From an uncultured Pirellulales bacterium (GTDB lineage: Bacteria > Planctomycetota > Planctomycetia > Pirellulales > Lacipirellulaceae), in contig CAMYJY010000268.1 in assembly GCA_947258835.1 (NCBI GenBank), positions 1-7,320 on the forward strand: DNA of 7,320 nucleotides, written 5' to 3'. Below, piece after piece: positions 4,734 to 7,320 of this stretch (within the stretch, counting starts at the first letter, position 1; each line of letters opens with the position of its first letter). The translations under genes and the position numbers were made by a program. The notes beneath the pieces were generated by a model. The model was not told where the DNA came from and searched no databases. It saw nothing but the letters and a program-made list of their open reading frames with translations.

Positions 4734-6233
4734 ATGCACAGCTCATTCCGCACATTCAGCTTGTTCCCGTCCAAATATCGTGTCGCGCTGGGAGCAGCCT
4801 TGCTGGCCTTGGTAGGCGCGTCCAATTTTTCTCACCAGCAGGCACGTGCCGCGAACGTGCGTTTTCAAAGGCCGGGTGTGTCCACCCAGCAACAGCAAAA
4901 ATTTCGTCGGCCCCAGCAGGCCGCGCCTGCTCCCCAGCCGGCCCAGCAGAGCCCTGCACCCCGACCAGTCGTGCCAGCTACGAAAACCCGACCGCTTCCG
5001 CAGCTGCCAACTCGCAAAGAATTATCGGAGCCGGCAGTGGCCTGCCGTGCCGAGCAGGAAATACTCCAGGTCGCCCAGCAGGTAGCGGAGGAATCGTCTG
5101 TGCCCGAGGAGAGTGGCCCGGCGGTCCTCCCGACCCCGGTCCGTCCGCCGCACGAAGAGGGGATGGCCTACGATGCGGATCTCTCGGCCAGTTTCGCCTT
5201 GCCCAGCCACGGCTGCGACATTTGTCCGGGGAATTGCACCTGTGAAGTAAGTTGCGGCATGGTGGAGCCCGGTTGCGGGATCTATGAACCGGGCTGTGGG
5301 ATGGAGCCGGCTTGCGGGATGGAGCCGGCTTGTGGGATGGAGCCGGCCTGCGGCTGCCCCGAGCCAAGTTGCGGCATCGTCGGCTGCGGCTCGGCCCCCG
5401 GTTGCGGGAGCTGCGTCGGCAACCCGGGGCCGGACTACTGGTGTTTTCCGATCTGCCTCCCTCGATTGAAAGACTTTTCGCTCTGGGCCGGTGTGCAGGG
5501 ATTCCGCGGACCCCGCGATTTTATTCCCGCCGGAGAAAGCAATTCCAACTTCGGCTTTCACCAGGGATTCAACATGAGTGGCCGGGCACCTTTGGTGGGG
5601 CTGCTGTTCCCGCAGCTCAGCTACCAGGTGGGCTACCGCGCGGTGCAAAGCCGTTTGCATGGTACGCTCACTTCCGGCGACGACCGCTCCCAGCAATTTG
5701 TCACGGCGGGTTTGTTTCGACGGGTTCCCACGGGCCTGCAGTTTGGCGTGGTGTGGGATCTGATGAATGATGATCTGGATATCGACGTGAACCTCCAGCA
5801 GATTCGTTCGGAAATCAGCTTGAAGAGCCCCCGCGGCCGTGAAATTGGCTTTTGGTCCGCCATCGGTACCAACTCCAAAGATTCTCTGGGGGGGACTTTT
5901 AGGGCGGTCGATCAGTATGCCTTTTTCTACCGCTGTAATTTTGGCAAGAGTTACCAAACGCGTTTTTGGGTGGGGGGCACGAACACGGATGCAACGCTAT
6001 TCGGTGCCGAAATCGTGGCCCCTCTGAGCAATCGTTGGAGCGTGCAGACTGGGTTCAACTATCTGATCACCGACCTCCCAGACGGAGCGGCAGCCGTCCA
6101 GCAGGAGTCTTGGAATATTGGTACCAGTCTCGTATGGCACTTAGGCCGCAATGCCCGGCAAGGTTGCCGCAGCCCCTTCCGCCCCATGTTCTCGGTAGCC
6201 GACAACGGCTGGATGTTTGTGGATCAACGCTAA
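4734..6233 (+). CDS. Exported Cys/Pro-rich protein with beta-barrel-like C-terminus (DUF6666-like)
   Basis: A 499-residue exported protein of unknown function. Seen: a signal peptide (basic n-region with K14/R16, hydrophobic 17-32, cleavage likely after ARA at 37-39); a Pro/Gln/Ala-rich linker (about 50-95); a low-complexity acidic/Pro segment (100-145); a Cys-rich block at 161-241 with 17 Cys, including three perfect GMEPAC units (189-206) preceded by looser EPGC units; and a C-terminal half (about 248-473) of alternating hydrophobic/polar strands with Tyr, Phe and Trp, consistent with an outer-membrane beta-barrel. The overall plan resembles planctomycete proteins grouped, from memory, as DUF6666; I have not verified this. 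Cys- and Pro-rich envelope proteins are known in planctomycetes, so a disulfide-linked surface role is an inference. The frame extends 26 codons upstream to a GTG, but GAGGG and the signal peptide favour 4734. The gene is alone on its strand and converges on the PDZ gene. Confidence 0.82.
   Translation: MHSSFRTFSLFPSKYRVALGAALLALVGASNFSHQQARAANVRFQRPGVSTQQQQKFRRPQQAAPAPQPAQQSPAPRPVVPATKTRPLPQLPTRKELSEPAVACRAEQEILQVAQQVAEESSVPEESGPAVLPTPVRPPHEEGMAYDADLSASFALPSHGCDICPGNCTCEVSCGMVEPGCGIYEPGCGMEPACGMEPACGMEPACGCPEPSCGIVGCGSAPGCGSCVGNPGPDYWCFPICLPRLKDFSLWAGVQGFRGPRDFIPAGESNSNFGFHQGFNMSGRAPLVGLLFPQLSYQVGYRAVQSRLHGTLTSGDDRSQQFVTAGLFRRVPTGLQFGVVWDLMNDDLDIDVNLQQIRSEISLKSPRGREIGFWSAIGTNSKDSLGGTFRAVDQYAFFYRCNFGKSYQTRFWVGGTNTDATLFGAEIVAPLSNRWSVQTGFNYLITDLPDGAAAVQQESWNIGTSLVWHLGRNARQGCRSPFRPMFSVADNGWMFVDQR
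5257..5351 (+). repeat. Tandem Cys repeat coding region (18-bp units)
   Basis: Three consecutive 18-bp units at 5298-5315, 5316-5333 and 5334-5351 encode GMEPAC each. They differ only in silent third-position changes (TGC/TGT, GCT/GCC). Two degenerate seven-codon relatives (GMVEPGC and GIYEPGC) precede them. The pattern points to unit-by-unit expansion within the gene. Confidence 0.88.
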
Positions 6234-6325
6234 TGAAGGGCCGCGCACTCCTGGCCAGCCAATTGCGTGATAGCGGGCACCTGTCGAGCATCGAACAGGA
6301 TATCGAAGCCTCGCTGGCCGTCTGA
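6233..6325 (+). CDS. Possible 30-residue ORF overlapping the preceding stop codon
   Basis: The last base of the TAA ending the exported-protein gene is the first base of an ATG (TAATG). This starts a 30-codon frame, beginning MKGRALLASQL and ending EASLAV before a TGA. Such an overlap can allow translational coupling, and the product would be a short, mostly helical, charged peptide. I know no family like it, it has no ribosome-binding site of its own, and a frame this short is expected by chance. It ends 5 bases before the stop of the convergent PDZ gene. Confidence 0.2.
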   Translation: MKGRALLASQLRDSGHLSSIEQDIEASLAV

Positions 6326-6330
6326 GCGTC

Positions 6331-7320
6331 CTAGCGCCGCGGAATCAAGATCCGCCGCGGGGTGAGATGTCGTGAGTGACGCTGCCTGCGGGGAGATTTT
6401 TTTTCACCCCATTGGCCGAGCGTGACATCGATGGGAATGGTTTTTTCCCCTCGTAAGACGGTGAGGGTGACAGTTTCCCCCGGTTGGTAGGTGGCAATGC
6501 GCTTCGTGAGCGCTGCGAAATCGGCCACGTCCTCACCGCCGATTTGGGTAATGACATCCTTCCGCCGGATGCCGGCCAGCGCTGCAGCGCTGTTCGGCTC
6601 CACTTGCTCCACATTCCCGCGGATCCCCAAGAATGCCGCGGTCAGGCGGTGTTCGACCGTTATATTCCGCTGTGGAGGTAGCGACTGCTGAAACTTTTTC
6701 GCCTCTGCCGGCGTAATCAGCGTGCCATAAAATTCTATCCTGGCGATCCGCGGTAAATCATCGAGGTAGTCCAAGGCCCGCTCGTCCAAGGCCACCGCAT
6801 GCAAGCTAATCGTCGTGGCGTCGGGGATATCTGCTAGGTGCTGGAGGCCGGCGTAGCCACCTTTCCAGTCCTTACCGATGGTGATTTGCAGGTGCCGCAA
6901 ACCACGAATTTGGGCATCTTGGTCGTAACCGCCTCCGAGCTCGACAATCGCCTGCAAGGCCGTTTGTTGGCGGGCGTCTTGCAGGAGCTCGACCGCCAGC
7001 TGCGCCTCCGCGAGTCGATCGAGAGCTCGGTCCCAAGACGGCTTGATCTGCGAGTCGCGAAAGAAGCCGTCGTCCTCGGCGTAGAAACGGTTGCGCAGCT
7101 TGTTGACCTGGCCCTCGAGCTCGGAGATCTCGTCGACGAGGTCGCGCCACTCGATGCGAGCCTCTCGAACTCGGGTGCGCCAGTACTCTTCCTGGGACAG
7201 GAGGTCTCCCAGGGCGCTGTCGTCAGGAGGAGGCGTCGTGGCCGCCGGCTCGCTGGCCACGGTCAGCTCGCCGGTCGCGAACTCCGAGAGCGTGTTGTCG
7301 GTGATCACCGCGATCGGCTC
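6331..7320 (-). CDS. Coiled-coil / LRR-like / PDZ protein, partial (5' end beyond window)
   Basis: The frame is open to the right edge, so the N-terminus is missing; 329 codons are visible, the first four being E-P-I-A. Numbered from the GTG at 7308: residues 1-30 hold VITDNTL-type and GELTVA segments and a Pro-rich stretch; 40-113 form a charged helix likely to be a coiled coil (EYWRTRVREAR, RNRFYAEDD, SQIKPSWDRALDRL); about 116-217 look like two or three irregular leucine-rich repeats (ISLHAVALDERALDYL, IEFYGTLITPAEAKKF); 220-300 form a PDZ domain (FLGIRGNVEQVEPNSAAALAG, then KDVITQIGGEDV, then GETVTLTVLRGEK), followed by a very basic tail. PDZ domains of this type bind C-terminal peptides or tether proteases. 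No protease domain is visible, so the role is unknown; an envelope location is plausible but the signal region is not in view. The first ~60 visible codons are markedly richer in GC than the rest. Confidence 0.85.
   Translation of the reverse strand, partial: EPIAVITDNTLSEFATGELTVASEPAATTPPPDDSALGDLLSQEEYWRTRVREARIEWRDLVDEISELEGQVNKLRNRFYAEDDGFFRDSQIKPSWDRALDRLAEAQLAVELLQDARQQTALQAIVELGGGYDQDAQIRGLRHLQITIGKDWKGGYAGLQHLADIPDATTISLHAVALDERALDYLDDLPRIARIEFYGTLITPAEAKKFQQSLPPQRNITVEHRLTAAFLGIRGNVEQVEPNSAAALAGIRRKDVITQIGGEDVADFAALTKRIATYQPGETVTLTVLRGEKTIPIDVTLGQWGEKKSPRRQRHSRHLTPRRILIPRR

Noticed and set aside
4399..4755. 118-codon minus-strand and 104-codon plus-strand frames across the 57-bp duplication
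   Set aside because: They stay open mainly because the repeat length is a multiple of three; no family resemblance, no ribosome-binding site, and the minus-strand one overlaps the start of the exported-protein gene.
5022..5957. 311-codon minus-strand open frame antisense to the exported-protein gene
   Set aside because: The opposite strand has a signal peptide, a ribosome-binding site and silent repeat changes that show selection on its frame; the antisense translation shows no domain.
6337..6359. CCGCGG inverted repeat near the end of the PDZ gene as a terminator
   Set aside because: It lies within the codons of the basic tail and has no T-run on either strand.

Overview
This window most likely comes from a planctomycete, probably of the Pirellula/Rhodopirellula type. 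The inference rests on three things: an exported Cys/Pro-rich protein with a beta-barrel-like C-terminal half, a leucine-rich-repeat plus PDZ protein of a style common in that phylum, and mostly weak or absent Shine-Dalgarno sequences in moderately high-GC DNA. No rRNA or other phylogenetic marker is present, so the assignment is inference.

Left part (about 200-2715), nucleoside and nucleobase salvage: deoA (thymidine phosphorylase, +) is followed by cdd (cytidine deaminase, +), which converges almost end to end on hpt (hypoxanthine phosphoribosyltransferase, -). Together they cover cytidine to uridine deamination, phosphorolysis of thymidine/deoxyuridine, and recapture of hypoxanthine/guanine as nucleotides. 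Just upstream of hpt (2905-3051, -) I read the last ~48 codons of a NupC-type concentrative nucleoside transporter with no start codon or N-terminal part. It looks like the 3' stump of a deleted permease gene that would have fitted this salvage cluster.

Middle (3071-3928), heme: hemQ (-), a coproheme decarboxylase of the coproporphyrin-dependent heme pathway, with Tyr, Lys and proximal His in place.

Gene-free stretch 3929-4733, rich in structured repeats: three ATTCCC-N8-GGGAAT hairpin elements (the form of Neisseria dRS3), a run of nine C, a perfect 26-bp palindrome, a pair of diverged inverted arms (4247-4319 and 4388-4463), and an exact 57-bp tandem duplication (4411-4524). This looks like a place where small mobile or palindromic elements have accumulated.

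Right part (4734-7320): a secreted protein with signal peptide, Pro/Gln-rich linker, 17 Cys in 81 residues including three perfect GMEPAC units, and a beta-rich C-terminal half (+). It converges on a partial gene (-) running off the right edge, encoding a coiled-coil, LRR-like and PDZ protein whose N-terminal part differs in composition and style from the rest. No complete new defence or mobile system is visible. The most informative oddities are the transporter stump, the repeat island and the chimera-like PDZ protein.
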